Shown: piece after piece, positions 27,912 through 37,789 of the stretch
Layout: each line of letters starts with the position of its first letter
How positions within the stretch are numbered: position 1 is the stretch's first letter
Assembly: GCA_018242215.1 (NCBI GenBank)
Contig: JAFECG010000025.1
Span: forward strand, 1-64,000
DNA: 64,000 nucleotides
Direction of reading: 5' to 3'
Source of the DNA: Pseudomonadota bacterium
Lineage (GTDB): Bacteria; Pseudomonadota; Alphaproteobacteria; Rhizobiales; Hyphomicrobiaceae
The notes under the pieces: model-generated
Seen by the model: only the letters and a program-made list of their open reading frames with translations
Database searches by the model: none
Told to the model about the DNA's origin: nothing
Made by a program: the position numbers and the translations under genes

Positions 27912-28484
27912 ATGAACCTATGGTTCAGATTGATTTGGGTCCTGTTGACGGCGCGCGGTCGCGGGCGTCTCGTCTTGCCCGGGGAAACGTCCCTTCTTTC
28001 GTTTCGCGTCTGGCCGCGCGATCTCGATCCCTCCATTCACATGAACAACGGGCGATATCTGACGCTGATGGATCTCGGTCGCCTCGATGTTCTGGTGCGT
28101 TCGGGTCTTTGGCGCGAAGTCCTGCATCACGGATGGACGCCGATCGCCAGCGCCATAACCGTTCGCTTCCAACGTGAACTCCGGCCATTTCAAAGGTTTC
28201 GACTCGAGACGCGGGTACTTTGCTGGGATGCGGCGCTGGTCGTGATGGAGCAGACCTTTGTCATTCAAGGCGGCCCGCGCGACGGACAAACCGCAGCCCG
28301 CGGACTTTTCAAAGGGGGCATCTATAGCCGCAAGGAAAAAAAGTTTGTCGAGATTGCAAGACTAATGGGCCTGATCGGGGTCTCAGAGATCAGCCCGCCG
28401 GCTACGCCCGAGGTCGAGGCATTCCTGCATGCCGAAGACCAGCTCAAGCAAACCGGAAGAGCAAGCTCCCAGATCGGGACCTAA
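27912..28484 (+). CDS. Acyl-CoA thioesterase-like hotdog protein
   Basis: A 190-residue hotdog protein of the 4-hydroxybenzoyl-CoA thioesterase / THEM6-like group. Core motif: WPRDLDPSIHMNNGRYLTLM, with the Asp/His/Asn set of this family; it continues with an ITVRFQRELRPFQRFRLETR strand. It has an N-terminal hydrophobic stretch (LWFRLIWVLL). It converges on the nnrD/nnrE fusion with 10 bases between stops. The substrate is unknown. Confidence 0.8.
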   Translation: MNLWFRLIWVLLTARGRGRLVLPGETSLLSFRVWPRDLDPSIHMNNGRYLTLMDLGRLDVLVRSGLWREVLHHGWTPIASAITVRFQRELRPFQRFRLETRVLCWDAALVVMEQTFVIQGGPRDGQTAARGLFKGGIYSRKEKKFVEIARLMGLIGVSEISPPATPEVEAFLHAEDQLKQTGRASSQIGT

Positions 28485-28494
28485 CGTCGGCACC

Positions 28495-30045
28495 TCACGC
28501 TCTCGACAACAACAGACGCTGCAACACCTCCGGTAAAACGTCGGGCAGATCTTCGGCAATCAGTCCAACGCCGAACTTTTCAGCAGCCGCGCCGTGCAGC
28601 CAAACCGCCGCGGCCGCTGCCTCGAAAGCCGGCATATGCTGTGCCAGAAGCCCCGCAACGAAGCCACTGAGGACATCTCCAGCACCTGCCGTTGCAAGCC
28701 AAGGCGGCGCATTCGAATTGATCATCGCGCGACCGTCGGGCGAAGCAATGACGGTGTCCGCGCCTTTCAGGATAACGACAGCACCCGATCGTTGGGCCGC
28801 CGCCCGCGCACGGTCGACCTTCGAGCCACCCAACTGTCCGAACAGCCGTTTGAACTCTCCCTCATGTGGCGTTACGACGACAGGCGACGGGCGATCCTTG
28901 ATCGCGGAGAACAAGGTCTCCGGACGGAGCGGAACATTGCCGTTTCGCGCGAGAAATCCCATTCCATTGTCGGTTCGCGCCCCTTCCGGTTCTGCGAACG
29001 ACGTGAGGGCATCGGCATCGAGAACGACCGCAGGCGATGATTTGAGTATCGCCAGGACATCATCTGCCGTCTCCGGTCCGACGCTGGCGCCTGGACCGAT
29101 CAGCACCGCATTTCTTCGAGTATCTTTTAGGAATTCGGAAAGCGCAGCCGCCCCTGAGACCGATCGAACCATGATCGACGTGATCTGCGTTGCGATGATT
29201 GCGGTAGCGGGACCATTGCCGACGAGCGTGACGAGGCCTGCGCCAATCCGAAGGGCTCCGCGCGCGCCCAGTCGCGCGGCCCCCGTCTGGAGCGCAGGGC
29301 CCGAGACGACCACCGCATGTCCGCGATCGTATTTATGGCCGCCGAACTGAGGCCAATTGAAATGGTCGATCCACAACGTAGGATCGTTCTCGTGCAATGC
29401 CGGCTTGAGAGTTTCGAGCACGCTTTCGGGAGTACCGATATCCGCCACGACGATCTCGCCGCAAAGCTCGCGGCCGGGCAATAGAACATGGCCGGGCTTC
29501 TTGCGGAAGAACGTCACCGTGCGTTTCGCTTCAACCGCGACGCCGCGGACCTCGCCCGTAGTCCCGTCGAGGCCGCTTGGAACATCAACGGCGAGAGCCG
29601 GTAGCCCACTCTCGTTCACCGCGTTGACGAGTTCCGCGGCCTTTCCTTCGAGCGGGCGCGAAAGCCCGGCGCCGAAGAGTGCGTCGACCACGAGATGCAT
29701 GCTTTGGAGTGAGTCGGGCGACGCATCTCGGATGGGCAACGGCCAGCGCCGCGCCATCTCAGCAGCATCGCCTCTAAGCGCGGATTTATCGCCCAGCAGG
29801 AAGACACGAACATCGAAGCCTCGATCGCGAAGATGCCGGGCAGCGACAAAACCGTCTCCGCCGTTGTTTCCCGGGCCGCAGAGTACAGCGACGCGCCGGT
29901 CGGTCCCACGCACCATGCTAGCCGCTGCCTTGGCAACCGCCTTTCCAGCGTGCTCCATGAGATCGAGGCTCGGCACGCCCGCCGCGACGGCTAAGCGGTC
30001 GGCTTCCCCCATCTCCGACGTTGTCAGTAGCTCATTCATCGCCAT
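28495..30045 (-). CDS. nnrD: Bifunctional NAD(P)HX epimerase / ADP-dependent dehydratase
   Basis: A 516-residue fusion repairing hydrated NAD(P)H. The N-terminal epimerase half (NnrE, about 1-215) has LCGPGNNGGDGFVAARHL and DALFGAGLSRP; the C-terminal dehydratase half (NnrD, ribokinase-like, about 230-500) has VVTPHEGEFKRLFG, ILKGADTVIASPDGR and PPWLATAGAGDVLSG. The order is that of E. coli YjeF. GGGAG stands 5 bases before ATG 30045. It is divergent from glnB, an arrangement common in Hyphomicrobiales. Confidence 0.95.
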   Translation of the reverse strand: MAMNELLTTSEMGEADRLAVAAGVPSLDLMEHAGKAVAKAAASMVRGTDRRVAVLCGPGNNGGDGFVAARHLRDRGFDVRVFLLGDKSALRGDAAEMARRWPLPIRDASPDSLQSMHLVVDALFGAGLSRPLEGKAAELVNAVNESGLPALAVDVPSGLDGTTGEVRGVAVEAKRTVTFFRKKPGHVLLPGRELCGEIVVADIGTPESVLETLKPALHENDPTLWIDHFNWPQFGGHKYDRGHAVVVSGPALQTGAARLGARGALRIGAGLVTLVGNGPATAIIATQITSIMVRSVSGAAALSEFLKDTRRNAVLIGPGASVGPETADDVLAILKSSPAVVLDADALTSFAEPEGARTDNGMGFLARNGNVPLRPETLFSAIKDRPSPVVVTPHEGEFKRLFGQLGGSKVDRARAAAQRSGAVVILKGADTVIASPDGRAMINSNAPPWLATAGAGDVLSGFVAGLLAQHMPAFEAAAAAVWLHGAAAEKFGVGLIAEDLPDVLPEVLQRLLLSRA

Positions 30046-30243
30046 CCGCTCTCCCACGCCTCGCCTTAGCTGCCTGCAAATTCATCGCCAATGCCGCGGC
30101 ATGCGAACTTCGGAAAAAATCCGCACAAAAATCATGCATCATGCACCAATTTAAGGCTTATTAACTGGGCGCCGGCGATCTAAGACGCCGGGACGACACG
30201 CTAAGCCAATGACATAAGTGATGTTTCTCGCGAACGTCGCGGA

Positions 30244-30259
30244 TGGCACGGCCTCTGCT
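30244..30259 (+). promoter_or_regulatory. Sigma-54 (RpoN) promoter of glnB-glnA
   Basis: TGGCACGGCCTCTGCT matches the -24/-12 consensus TGGCAC-N5-TTGCT with one mismatch and keeps GG and GC exactly 10 bases apart. Transcription would begin near 30270, giving a leader of about 55 bases before glnB. A TGCACC half-site at 30142-30147 may be part of an NtrC site (weak). Nitrogen control of glnB by RpoN/NtrC is established in related bacteria. Confidence 0.7.
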
Positions 30260-30316
30260 AGCCTGGGGGCCACTGGGCAGGCGTGTATGACTTTCAACAT
30301 GCTGTCCAAGATTTAA

Positions 30317-30664
<348 letters not shown>

Positions 30665-30769
30665 GAAAACAGCGAACCCAAAACACCACCGCGCACGACC
30701 ATAGCCAGACTGAACAAAACGATCTGGCCGGCGCGAGTTGGAACAGACTGCCTAGACAGGGGAGTGTCT

Positions 30770-32179
30770 ATGAAAAACGCGAGTGACGTCCTGAAATTCA
30801 TCAAGGACAAAGAAGCCAAGTTCGTGGATTTCCGATTCACGGATACCAAGGGAAAGATGCAGCACGTCACCGCCGACGTCAGTTGCGTCGACGATAGTGT
30901 GTTCTCCGATGGCTATGCCTTCGACGGATCCTCGATCGCTGGGTGGAAGTCGATCGAAGCCTCCGACATGACCTTGATGCCCGATCCTTCCACGGCGCAT
31001 ATCGATCCCTTCTTCGCCCAGACGACTGTCGCCATTTTTTGCGATGTCCTTGAGCCCTCCACGGGCCAACCTTACGAGCGCGACCCCCGTTCGGTCGCGA
31101 AGAAAGCCGAAGCCTACATGATGTCGCTCGGCATCGGCGATAAAGTCTATTTCGGTCCGGAAGCCGAATTCTTCATCTTCGACGATGTCAGGTTCACCAC
31201 CGACATGTACTCGATGAGCTATCAGGTCGACTCGAGCGAACTGCCTTCGAACTCGGGCGCTATCGTAGAGTCGGGCAATCTGGGCCATCGTCCGCGCGTC
31301 AAAGGTGGCTACTTTCCGGTACCGCCGATCGATAGCGCTCAGGACATTCGCTCGGAGATGCTTTCGGTTCTCTCGGAAATGGGCGTCACCGTCGAAAAGC
31401 ACCATCACGAAGTCGCGGCGGCCCAACACGAGCTTGGCATGAAGTTCGGCCCGATGATCACGATGGCCGATCATCTCCAGATCTATAAGTACGTCGTCCA
31501 CAACGTCGCCCAGGCCTATGGCAAGACGGCGACGTTCATGCCGAAGCCGATCTTCGGCGACAACGGCTCGGGAATGCACGTCCACCAGTCGATCTGGAAG
31601 GGTGGCCAGCCGATGTTTGCTGGCGACAAATACGCCGACCTTTCGCAGATGTGCCTCAATTATATCGGCGGCATCCTGAAGCACGCGAAAGCCATCAACG
31701 CCTTCACAAACCCGCTGACGAACTCTTATAAGCGCCTGGTTCCCGGCTTCGAAGCACCTGTGCTCCTTGCCTATTCGGCGCGCAACCGTTCGGCGTCGTG
31801 CCGCATCCCTCACGTCTCGAGCCCCAAGGCGAAACGCATCGAGATTCGCTTCCCCGATCCCGGCGCGAACCCCTACTTCGCCTTTACGGCGATGCTGATG
31901 GCCGGACTCGACGGTATTCAGAACAAGATCGATCCAGGCCCAGCGATGGACAAGAATCTTTACGATCTGCCACCCGCGGAACTCGCAAAGATTCCGACCG
32001 TCGCCGGTTCGCTGCGTGAAGCGCTCGACAGTCTCGACAAGGACCGAGACTTCCTGAAAGCCGGCGGCGTCATGAATGACGACATGATCGACGCGTACAT
32101 CGCGCTGCGCATGGAAGAGAACATGCGCTATGAGATGACTCCGCATCCGGTCGAGTACGACATGTACTATTCGGTCTGA
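30770..32179 (+). CDS. glnA: Glutamine synthetase type I
   Basis: A 469-residue GSI that makes glutamine from glutamate, ammonia and ATP. It shows [20 protein letters not shown], the [11 protein letters not shown] metal-binding strand, the [16 protein letters not shown] site, NRSASCRIP, and the adenylylation Tyr398 in NLYDLPP (Tyr397 without the initiator Met). So activity is probably controlled by GlnE. ATG 30770 is chosen; GTG 30764 is an in-frame alternative. It forms an operon with glnB. Confidence 0.97.
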   Translation: MKNASDVLKFIKDKEAKFVDFRFTDTKGKMQHVTADVSCVDDSVFSDGYAFDGSSIAGWKSIEASDMTLMPDPSTAHIDPFFAQTTVAIFCDVLEPSTGQPYERDPRSVAKKAEAYMMSLGIGDKVYFGPEAEFFIFDDVRFTTDMYSMSYQVDSSELPSNSGAIVESGNLGHRPRVKGGYFPVPPIDSAQDIRSEMLSVLSEMGVTVEKHHHEVAAAQHELGMKFGPMITMADHLQIYKYVVHNVAQAYGKTATFMPKPIFGDNGSGMHVHQSIWKGGQPMFAGDKYADLSQMCLNYIGGILKHAKAINAFTNPLTNSYKRLVPGFEAPVLLAYSARNRSASCRIPHVSSPKAKRIEIRFPDPGANPYFAFTAMLMAGLDGIQNKIDPGPAMDKNLYDLPPAELAKIPTVAGSLREALDSLDKDRDFLKAGGVMNDDMIDAYIALRMEENMRYEMTPHPVEYDMYYSV

Positions 32180-32205
32180 GAGCCGAAGCAGCCAAGAAAA
32201 TCTTC

Positions 32206-32238
32206 GAGGCGGTCCATGCGGCCGCCTCTTTGCTTTTT
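32206..32238 (+). terminator. Rho-independent terminator of glnA
   Basis: GAGGCGG (32206-32212) and CCGCCTC (32222-32228) form a hairpin followed by TTTGCTTTTT, 26 bases after the glnA stop. Confidence 0.75.
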
Positions 32239-32241
32239 AGC

Positions 32242-32601
32242 TCAATAGAAAATCAGCACGCCCGCACAAACCGCGATGAGCAAATAGTAGAAAAACTTCT
32301 GCTCGCGGACGAGGAACCAGGTAATCACGCGGCGGGGGATGTCCGCCCAATCCCAGCGAACGATTGCGCCCAAGATCAAACCGAGCGCCAGCCCGATCGC
32401 GAGAGATTCAAATTGCAGCCCCTCCGTGAGGGAACGGACGCTGTCGGGCACATGTGCGGAAAGTAACGGCATAGCCACAAAGACGGCTGCCGCCGTCATG
32501 ACGCCGACGGCCAGAACGGAAAAAAATGACAGAACGGATCGCACCAACATGAGCAGTCCCGCGACGCCAACGAGATATGGAACCTTGCACGAAGCTAACA
32601 T
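32242..32601 (-). CDS. Membrane protein of unknown function
   Basis: A 119-residue protein with about four hydrophobic segments (VGVAGLLMLVRSVLSFFSVL and others) and a C-terminal FFYYLLIAVCAGVLIFY helix. No signal for a known family. It is convergent with glnA. Confidence 0.55.
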   Translation of the reverse strand: MLASCKVPYLVGVAGLLMLVRSVLSFFSVLAVGVMTAAAVFVAMPLLSAHVPDSVRSLTEGLQFESLAIGLALGLILGAIVRWDWADIPRRVITWFLVREQKFFYYLLIAVCAGVLIFY

Positions 32602-32643
32602 CAGGACGCAAACAAAGAATTAACCACGTTCAAGGCTTGCTCG

Positions 32644-33825
32644 TCAGCGACGTCTGACGCGTCGCTCCCTGAACTCAAACGCCATCAGGACGGCCGCCGA
32701 AATCACCATGATCGCGATCACGATCCCGACGAACCCTCGAACCGGATGATCGGTCATTGCTATGCCGGCAAAGGCAGGACCGATGAGAGAGCCGCACTGG
32801 TACATGATGATGTAGGCCGCGTTCACGGCCGCGAGATCGCCTGCTTTCACGCGCTCGCCGACGATCGCAAGCCCCAACGAGTAGAAGCCCAGAATAACCC
32901 CGCCGATCAGAAATGCGGTCACGACTGAGATGACTGTGCTCTCCAATGCCCACGGCAAAGCCAACGCGAGCAAGATGAAGAGGCTGATGGAACCGATCGT
33001 CAAAATGAAACGGGACATCTTGTCGGAAAGCCAGCCCAGCGGAAACTGAAGCGCCACTCCGCCGATCGTGGTGATGGTGAGAAGAGCCAGAGCGGAATCC
33101 CGTGCCCAACCCGCCGCGAGCGCCACGTTGGGTATCAGCGAAAGGATGGTGACTTCGGAGAAGCCGCCGATGAACGCTGAAACCATCGCTGTAGGCACGA
33201 TCGCAAATGCCGAAATGATCTTGTGCGCTCCATCGTGACAAAAAGCGGGAGCAAGCCGCCGCCCGAAAATGATCGGCAATCCCGAAAGGGCCGTCAGGAG
33301 CGCTCCCGCGATGAAAGGAGCTGGCCCCACGATGCCGAGCAGCTGCAGAAAGACCGGGCCGATGGCATAACCGGAGAAGAACCCGATCCCGTAGATCGCG
33401 ATGACCCTCCCGCGCGTCTCCTCCTGCGAGACGGCGTTGATCCATGTTTCGCCCGCGAGCCACGGAATGGCAAAGCCTGCGCTCATCAAAAGGCGGATCA
33501 AGATCCAAGCCCAAGGGGATTGGAAAATTCCCAGGGCAAGAAAGCCGAGTGATCCGATCATGCAGCCGGAGACGATCGCAGGCACAGGCCCGCACCACGC
33601 GATGACGCGCGGCGCGATCGGCAGTATCAGCAGAACGGCGAGGCCCGGAACGGCACCGGCCAAACCGATGAGCCAGCTCGGCTGATGCCAGAGTTCGAAC
33701 GTCAGAGCGGTCAACGGAAAGCCGACGCCGAACGAAATTCCGACCCCGGATGCCGTCGAGATAATCGCGGCGAGACTGAGGCTTCTCTCTCGCGCGCTGA
33801 ATTCTCGATCGATCGCGGATGTCAT
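32644..33825 (-). CDS. MFS transporter, probably an exporter
   Basis: A 393-residue, 12-helix major facilitator. Motif-like segments are GWLSDKMSRFIL (second-half motif A) and the conserved ETWINAVSQEETRGRVIAIY, the pattern of the YcaD/UMF1-like group of MFS. It is divergent from a TetR-type regulator whose start lies 71 bases away, a layout usual for drug exporters under TetR control. A GGGGAAAGC site precedes ATG 33825. Confidence 0.87.
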   Translation of the reverse strand: MTSAIDREFSARERSLSLAAIISTASGVGISFGVGFPLTALTFELWHQPSWLIGLAGAVPGLAVLLILPIAPRVIAWCGPVPAIVSGCMIGSLGFLALGIFQSPWAWILIRLLMSAGFAIPWLAGETWINAVSQEETRGRVIAIYGIGFFSGYAIGPVFLQLLGIVGPAPFIAGALLTALSGLPIIFGRRLAPAFCHDGAHKIISAFAIVPTAMVSAFIGGFSEVTILSLIPNVALAAGWARDSALALLTITTIGGVALQFPLGWLSDKMSRFILTIGSISLFILLALALPWALESTVISVVTAFLIGGVILGFYSLGLAIVGERVKAGDLAAVNAAYIIMYQCGSLIGPAFAGIAMTDHPVRGFVGIVIAIMVISAAVLMAFEFRERRVRRR

Positions 33826-33836
33826 GCTTTCCCCTT

Positions 33837-33895
33837 TTTCAACAGTGTTGGAATACCTCTTGACTTGTCGTTCTGCAAGAGCGATTTCAACAGTG
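33837..33895. promoter_or_regulatory. Operator region between the MFS and TetR genes
   Basis: The gap holds a palindrome CTCTTG-N13-CAAGAG (33857-33862, 33876-33881) inside a direct repeat TTTCAACAGTG (33837-33847 and 33885-33895). The palindrome is centred in the gap and could bind the dimeric TetR regulator to control both divergent promoters (inference). Confidence 0.5.
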
Positions 33896-34540
33896 ATGAA
33901 AACCAGACACAGCCGCGGCCAAAGAGGGCTGCTCGAGGCGGATCTCGTCGAAGCCGCCCTGGCAGAAATCGAGCGCGGCGGGCTGGAAGGATTCAGCCTG
34001 CGCTGCGCCGCCCGTGCGATTGGCTGTGACGTTGCGACATTGAGCTATCGGTTCGGCTCCAAGCAAGGCCTGGAGCGCGCCATTGCCGACCGTTTGCAAG
34101 GAAGTATCGAAGCGCCGGCGCGCGATCTCGATTGGCAGACACGCTTCGTCGAAACCGCGAAAGCCTATCGCAGACTCGCGCGTCGATACCCCAACGCTTT
34201 TCCCCTCCTCTTGCGCTTCTGGACGAGCGGCCCGCAGGACCTTCAGCTGGCGGAGGAATGGTATCAAACGCTCTTCGATGCCGGCCTTACGGAAGCAAAT
34301 ATTCCTGCTGTGAGTTTTGCAACATATGCTGCAATCCTAGGTGTCTGCGCAGGCGAAATCGGTGGTCTCATCGATAAGCCCAGCCGCGAAATGCTGGATG
34401 AGATCGAGGAGCAGAGCGGCCTGCCGCTCATAAAAAAGCTTCTTCCGCACTTTCATCGTCTCAAGGACGACGACGTGTTCGAGGCGGCAGTCATTAATAT
34501 CGTGGCGGGCATCAAAGCTCAGGTTGCGAGTCAATCCTGA
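33896..34540 (+). CDS. TetR-family transcriptional regulator
   Basis: A 214-residue TetR-type repressor. The N-terminal helix-turn-helix is at about residues 12-58 (LVEAALAEIERGGLEGFSLR, CDVATLSYRFGSKQGL), followed by a ligand domain of helices. ATG 33896 begins at the normal distance from the HTH. It is divergent from the MFS gene and probably represses it and itself. The ligand is unknown. Confidence 0.88.
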   Translation: MKTRHSRGQRGLLEADLVEAALAEIERGGLEGFSLRCAARAIGCDVATLSYRFGSKQGLERAIADRLQGSIEAPARDLDWQTRFVETAKAYRRLARRYPNAFPLLLRFWTSGPQDLQLAEEWYQTLFDAGLTEANIPAVSFATYAAILGVCAGEIGGLIDKPSREMLDEIEEQSGLPLIKKLLPHFHRLKDDDVFEAAVINIVAGIKAQVASQS

Positions 34541-34550
34541 ATGGCTGTCG

Positions 34551-35678
34551 TCAAGGCCTAGCGCTCTGAAATCCCGCATCGGTATGCGCGAGCACATCTG
34601 AAAGCGCTCCTGCAAAGATGTCCAAATCCTCCAGCCGTCCGCAGGACACACGGATGAAATGGTCTAGTCCTTGCGCGACGGGCTTGCGAACGAAAACATC
34701 ACGCTCCAGGAGCCCATTCAAAACCCGCGTCGCAAACGCTCCATCCGCGCCGCAGTCGATCGCAACGAAACTCGCCGCCGACGATAGAGGCGTGAGGCCG
34801 TTCTTGCGCGCGATGGCCGCGATCCGCTCGCGAGCCGCCGCAATCTCCGCAACAGCGACTTTGAGATAGTCCTGATCGGCAATCGCAGCGCATGCGCCAA
34901 GTTGCCCGACGCGGTTGATACCGTAGTGATTGCGGACCTTATCGAAAGCCTCGATCGTGCTTCGCTCCCCGAGCGCATAACCGATGCGAGCCCCCGCGAG
35001 CCCGTATGCTTTCGAAAACGTGCGATAGCGGATGACTTGTGGGTTCGACACATCGAGCATTAGCACGGTGTCGACAGGCGCCGTCTCGCAATAAGCTTCA
35101 TCGAGTATGAGCAGCGTCCCCGGCGGGAGTTCCGCGACAAATGCATTGATTTCGTCCGCCGTCCACCACGTCCCCATCGGGCTATTGGGATTAGAAACGT
35201 AAATCAGACATGCCGACGTTGCTTTTGCCGTCTCGATCAGACGCGGAACATCTTCACGGTACGCGCGCATCGGAATGGCATGGATCGTGCCGCCATGCGC
35301 CAACACATGGAAGTTGAATGTTGGATAGGCCCCGTCGGTCGTCACGACCCCGTCCCCGGGCGATAGGAACAGCGAGCACGTCAGTCCGAGCAATCCATCG
35401 ATTCCTTCGCCTACCGCTACACAGTCCATCGGCACTTTGTGATGGGCCGCGATCGCTGCGCGCAGTTCATAATTCTCGGGATCGGAGTACTTCCAGTTCT
35501 CGGCCGCCGCCTCCCGCATGACCGCAACGGCCTTCGGTGACGGACCAAAAACGCTTTCGTTCGCCCCGAGGCGAGCCTTGAAGGGCCTGCGCCGTGCACG
35601 CTCCATCGCCTCCGGTCCGACAAAAGGAACGAGCTTCGGCAATGCGGCGATGATCGGAGTGAAGGGCGGGCGGGGCAT
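34551..35678 (-). CDS. Histidinol-phosphate aminotransferase-like PLP enzyme
   Basis: A 375-residue fold-type I PLP aminotransferase of the HisC group. The PLP lysine lies in YRTFSKAYGLAGARIGYA; YVSNPNSPMGTWW and LILDEAYCE give the cofactor-binding Asn and Asp. A C-terminal FIRVSCGRLEDLDIF matches the HisC end. It could be a true HisC or a related enzyme of another amino acid; no other his gene is adjacent, so I leave the symbol open. Confidence 0.88.
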   Translation of the reverse strand: MPRPPFTPIIAALPKLVPFVGPEAMERARRRPFKARLGANESVFGPSPKAVAVMREAAAENWKYSDPENYELRAAIAAHHKVPMDCVAVGEGIDGLLGLTCSLFLSPGDGVVTTDGAYPTFNFHVLAHGGTIHAIPMRAYREDVPRLIETAKATSACLIYVSNPNSPMGTWWTADEINAFVAELPPGTLLILDEAYCETAPVDTVLMLDVSNPQVIRYRTFSKAYGLAGARIGYALGERSTIEAFDKVRNHYGINRVGQLGACAAIADQDYLKVAVAEIAAARERIAAIARKNGLTPLSSAASFVAIDCGADGAFATRVLNGLLERDVFVRKPVAQGLDHFIRVSCGRLEDLDIFAGALSDVLAHTDAGFQSARP

Positions 35679-35702
35679 GAAAGGCTCGGAACAAATTCGT
35701 GT

Positions 35703-36140
35703 TCAGATTAACCCGAGGTCGGCAAGCTTCTTTCGCATGTCTGCGGGCATCGAAGCGATCTGATCCTTCTTACCCGATTTAAGATCGGCCGGCGCGTCGG
35801 CAGCGTCGAGATAGCGCCAGCCCTGGAAGGCGCGCCGCGGCGTTGGCCGAACCGGAACCAAAGAGCGGTCCAGCATCAGCGTACAGCACGCCGAACCATC
35901 TTCCTTCGTTCCCTCCTCGAAGCCGACAAGCTTCTGGCGAACAAGAATGATCCCGCGAATAACCCAATAGATTGAGCCGCCGTCGAGCAGTTCGGCGTGG
36001 CGCTTTGGCGTTTGAAACGTCCGATGATAGGCGCAATCGATGCCGTCCCGGCTTTTGCGTCGCCGATGCTCCGTCTGCCAGGCCGCGAGGTCTTCGATCG
36101 TGCTGACGCCGACGCAGAGTTTGACGAGATGAAGTGTCAT
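35703..36140 (-). CDS. DUF1489 family protein
   Basis: A 145-residue DUF1489 protein, a family almost limited to alphaproteobacteria. It starts MTLHLVKLCVGVSTIEDLAA and has GSIYWVIRGIILVRQKLVGF and RRAFQGWRYL in the middle. Function unknown. ATG 36140 was chosen because the family begins there; the upstream extension to 36203 overlaps the next gene. Soluble. Confidence 0.85.
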   Translation of the reverse strand: MTLHLVKLCVGVSTIEDLAAWQTEHRRRKSRDGIDCAYHRTFQTPKRHAELLDGGSIYWVIRGIILVRQKLVGFEEGTKEDGSACCTLMLDRSLVPVRPTPRRAFQGWRYLDAADAPADLKSGKKDQIASMPADMRKKLADLGLI

Positions 36141-36184
36141 AGGCGGCGTTTTCGCATGAGGCGGGACGATGGCGCAACGGGCCG

Positions 36185-36625
36185 TCAAGGTTTTGAAATG
36201 CAACTGCCCGCATACTGGGCGAACACAGGCTGTCCGAAAAGGCCGAAATGGCGTGAGTGGACAGCCGGATATTTGCCTGTTGCCGGATCGCGATCATAGA
36301 TCGTCGTAAGGTTCAAAAATCCTTCGTTGACGACCTCGATGAAGTGATTGGCGTTGATCGCGCGGACGATCTTGAGACCGTTGGCAGGCTTGCCCCCGAG
36401 AATAAGCGCTGCCGTCTGGCGGTCGAGGTCAATCTTGCCGATTTCGAAAGACAGGTCGGCGGGCGGGGAAGCCTGATATTTCCCCGCATTGTAAGTCCAG
36501 GAATAGCCCTGATTGAAATCGCATGCAAAGTGCGTCGGATAATCGTCCTGGGCTGACGCCGCTCTGCCCGCGATCAGTGTGGCGATCAGCAAAAGCGCCA
36601 TCCGGAAATTGTTCATTGCCCTCAT
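36185..36625 (-). CDS. Exported hypothetical protein
   Basis: A 146-residue protein with a signal peptide (FRMALLLIATLIAGRAASAQ) and a beta-rich mature part with one Cys near each end (HFACDFNQG and AGSCISKP), probably disulfide-bonded. ATG 36625 has GGGA 5 bases upstream; ATG 36616 is possible. It precedes the DUF1489 gene by 44 bases on the same strand. No family recognised. Confidence 0.6.
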   Translation of the reverse strand: MRAMNNFRMALLLIATLIAGRAASAQDDYPTHFACDFNQGYSWTYNAGKYQASPPADLSFEIGKIDLDRQTAALILGGKPANGLKIVRAINANHFIEVVNEGFLNLTTIYDRDPATGKYPAVHSRHFGLFGQPVFAQYAGSCISKP

Positions 36626-36798
36626 CCGCGTCCCAGGACCTCACCTCAGGCGGCACTTCGGAGCGCCGACCGCCGAAGCAATACGACAAGGACCTTCCCC
36701 GTCAATGCACCGCTCGCCTGCGAGAGTACTCGAAGTTTGCCTTGAGCCTGCCCCGGAAATGTTATGAGCATTGCACTTTGCCACTGTTGCGAGCCGTG

Positions 36799-37236
36799 AT
36801 GCGATCTTTTGTGCTTTTCCTCCTCATTTGTCTGGCCCTGGCCGCACCGACGACCGCTGATGCCAAGAAAAAGCAGAAACCGGACACGCCCGAAGACAAA
36901 CTGTCGTGCAAACAGATTGCAGGGCGTATGCAGGTCCAAATCATGGAGCTTCGGGGCTTCAGCGGCCGCCAACAATCCTCCGCCCTGTCACGAGGCATAC
37001 AATCAGGCCTTGCGGCAACCTTCGGCAACTTGTCGCACGGAGTAGACCCGCAGGGCGACTACGCCGCCGAGGTCAAGAAGCTCCATGTCTTTAACCAGCG
37101 CCTCGTTGAAAAAGGCTGCAAAAGCTATGATCTCGACGCTGAACTCAACAAGAAAGAAATCGACGACATTCCGGCACCGACCATCCTGCCGCCCAAGAAG
37201 AAAAAACCGGCCGCCGCACAGAGTCCGGCACATTGA
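36799..37236 (+). CDS. Exported hypothetical protein
   Basis: A 145-residue protein with a signal peptide (MRSFVLFLLICLALAAPTTA), a Lys-rich start, a helical middle with two Cys (KLSCKQIAG and EKGCKSYD), and a Lys/Pro/Ala tail. No ribosome site is strong. No family recognised. The reading frame is open further upstream but that part is an improbable Arg/Ser-rich stretch. Confidence 0.55.
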   Translation: MRSFVLFLLICLALAAPTTADAKKKQKPDTPEDKLSCKQIAGRMQVQIMELRGFSGRQQSSALSRGIQSGLAATFGNLSHGVDPQGDYAAEVKKLHVFNQRLVEKGCKSYDLDAELNKKEIDDIPAPTILPPKKKKPAAAQSPAH

Positions 37237-37297
37237 ACCCCTTTCCGATCTAATCGTCAGGGCTGACCACAACCGCATTTGGCTATAAAATAGTCGG

Positions 37298-37777
37298 ATG
37301 ATGGATGCTTCAAATTCGCCCGCAGCGACGACATTCCCATGGCCGCCCGTGTTGTTCGTTGCCGCCATCGCCTTAGCGTGGCTGCTGACGGTCATATCTC
37401 CTCTTCCCTGGCCGGGTCTCGACGATACGCCTGAACATCTGATCGGGGGCGCCTTCGGGGTGGCGGGTGTGTTGCTGATTGCCTCCGCATTCGCAACGCT
37501 CGTCGCCCATCGCACGACGTACTTGCCGAACCGAGCCTCGACAGCACTCGTCACGACGGGTCCGTACTGGCGATTCCGCAATCCGATTTACCTCGGCGAA
37601 GTGCTGCTCCTCCTCTTTGCGGCGGAAACCAGCAAATCGGCCTGGTTCGTCGCGGGTGCTTTGCTTTTCGGGTTCCTCGTCACACTCCTGCAGATCATCC
37701 CCGAGGAGCGTCATCTCGAAGCAACGTTCGGTGATGAATATCTCGCTTACAAAGAGCGCTCTCGGCGCTGGATTTGA
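37298..37777 (+). CDS. Isoprenylcysteine methyltransferase-like membrane protein
   Basis: A 159-residue protein with four membrane segments and the ICMT/PEMT signature at the C-terminus: LVTTGPYWRFRNPIYLGEV and PEERHLEATFGDEYLAYKER. Such enzymes use S-adenosylmethionine to methylate lipids or other small substrates in the membrane; the substrate here is unknown. The next gene starts 12 bases downstream. Confidence 0.85.
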   Translation: MMDASNSPAATTFPWPPVLFVAAIALAWLLTVISPLPWPGLDDTPEHLIGGAFGVAGVLLIASAFATLVAHRTTYLPNRASTALVTTGPYWRFRNPIYLGEVLLLLFAAETSKSAWFVAGALLFGFLVTLLQIIPEERHLEATFGDEYLAYKERSRRWI

Positions 37778-37789
37778 TATCTGATCGTC

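Noticed and set aside
30752-32146. A 464-residue minus-strand frame
   Set aside because: It lies antisense to glnA, whose sequence is unmistakable.
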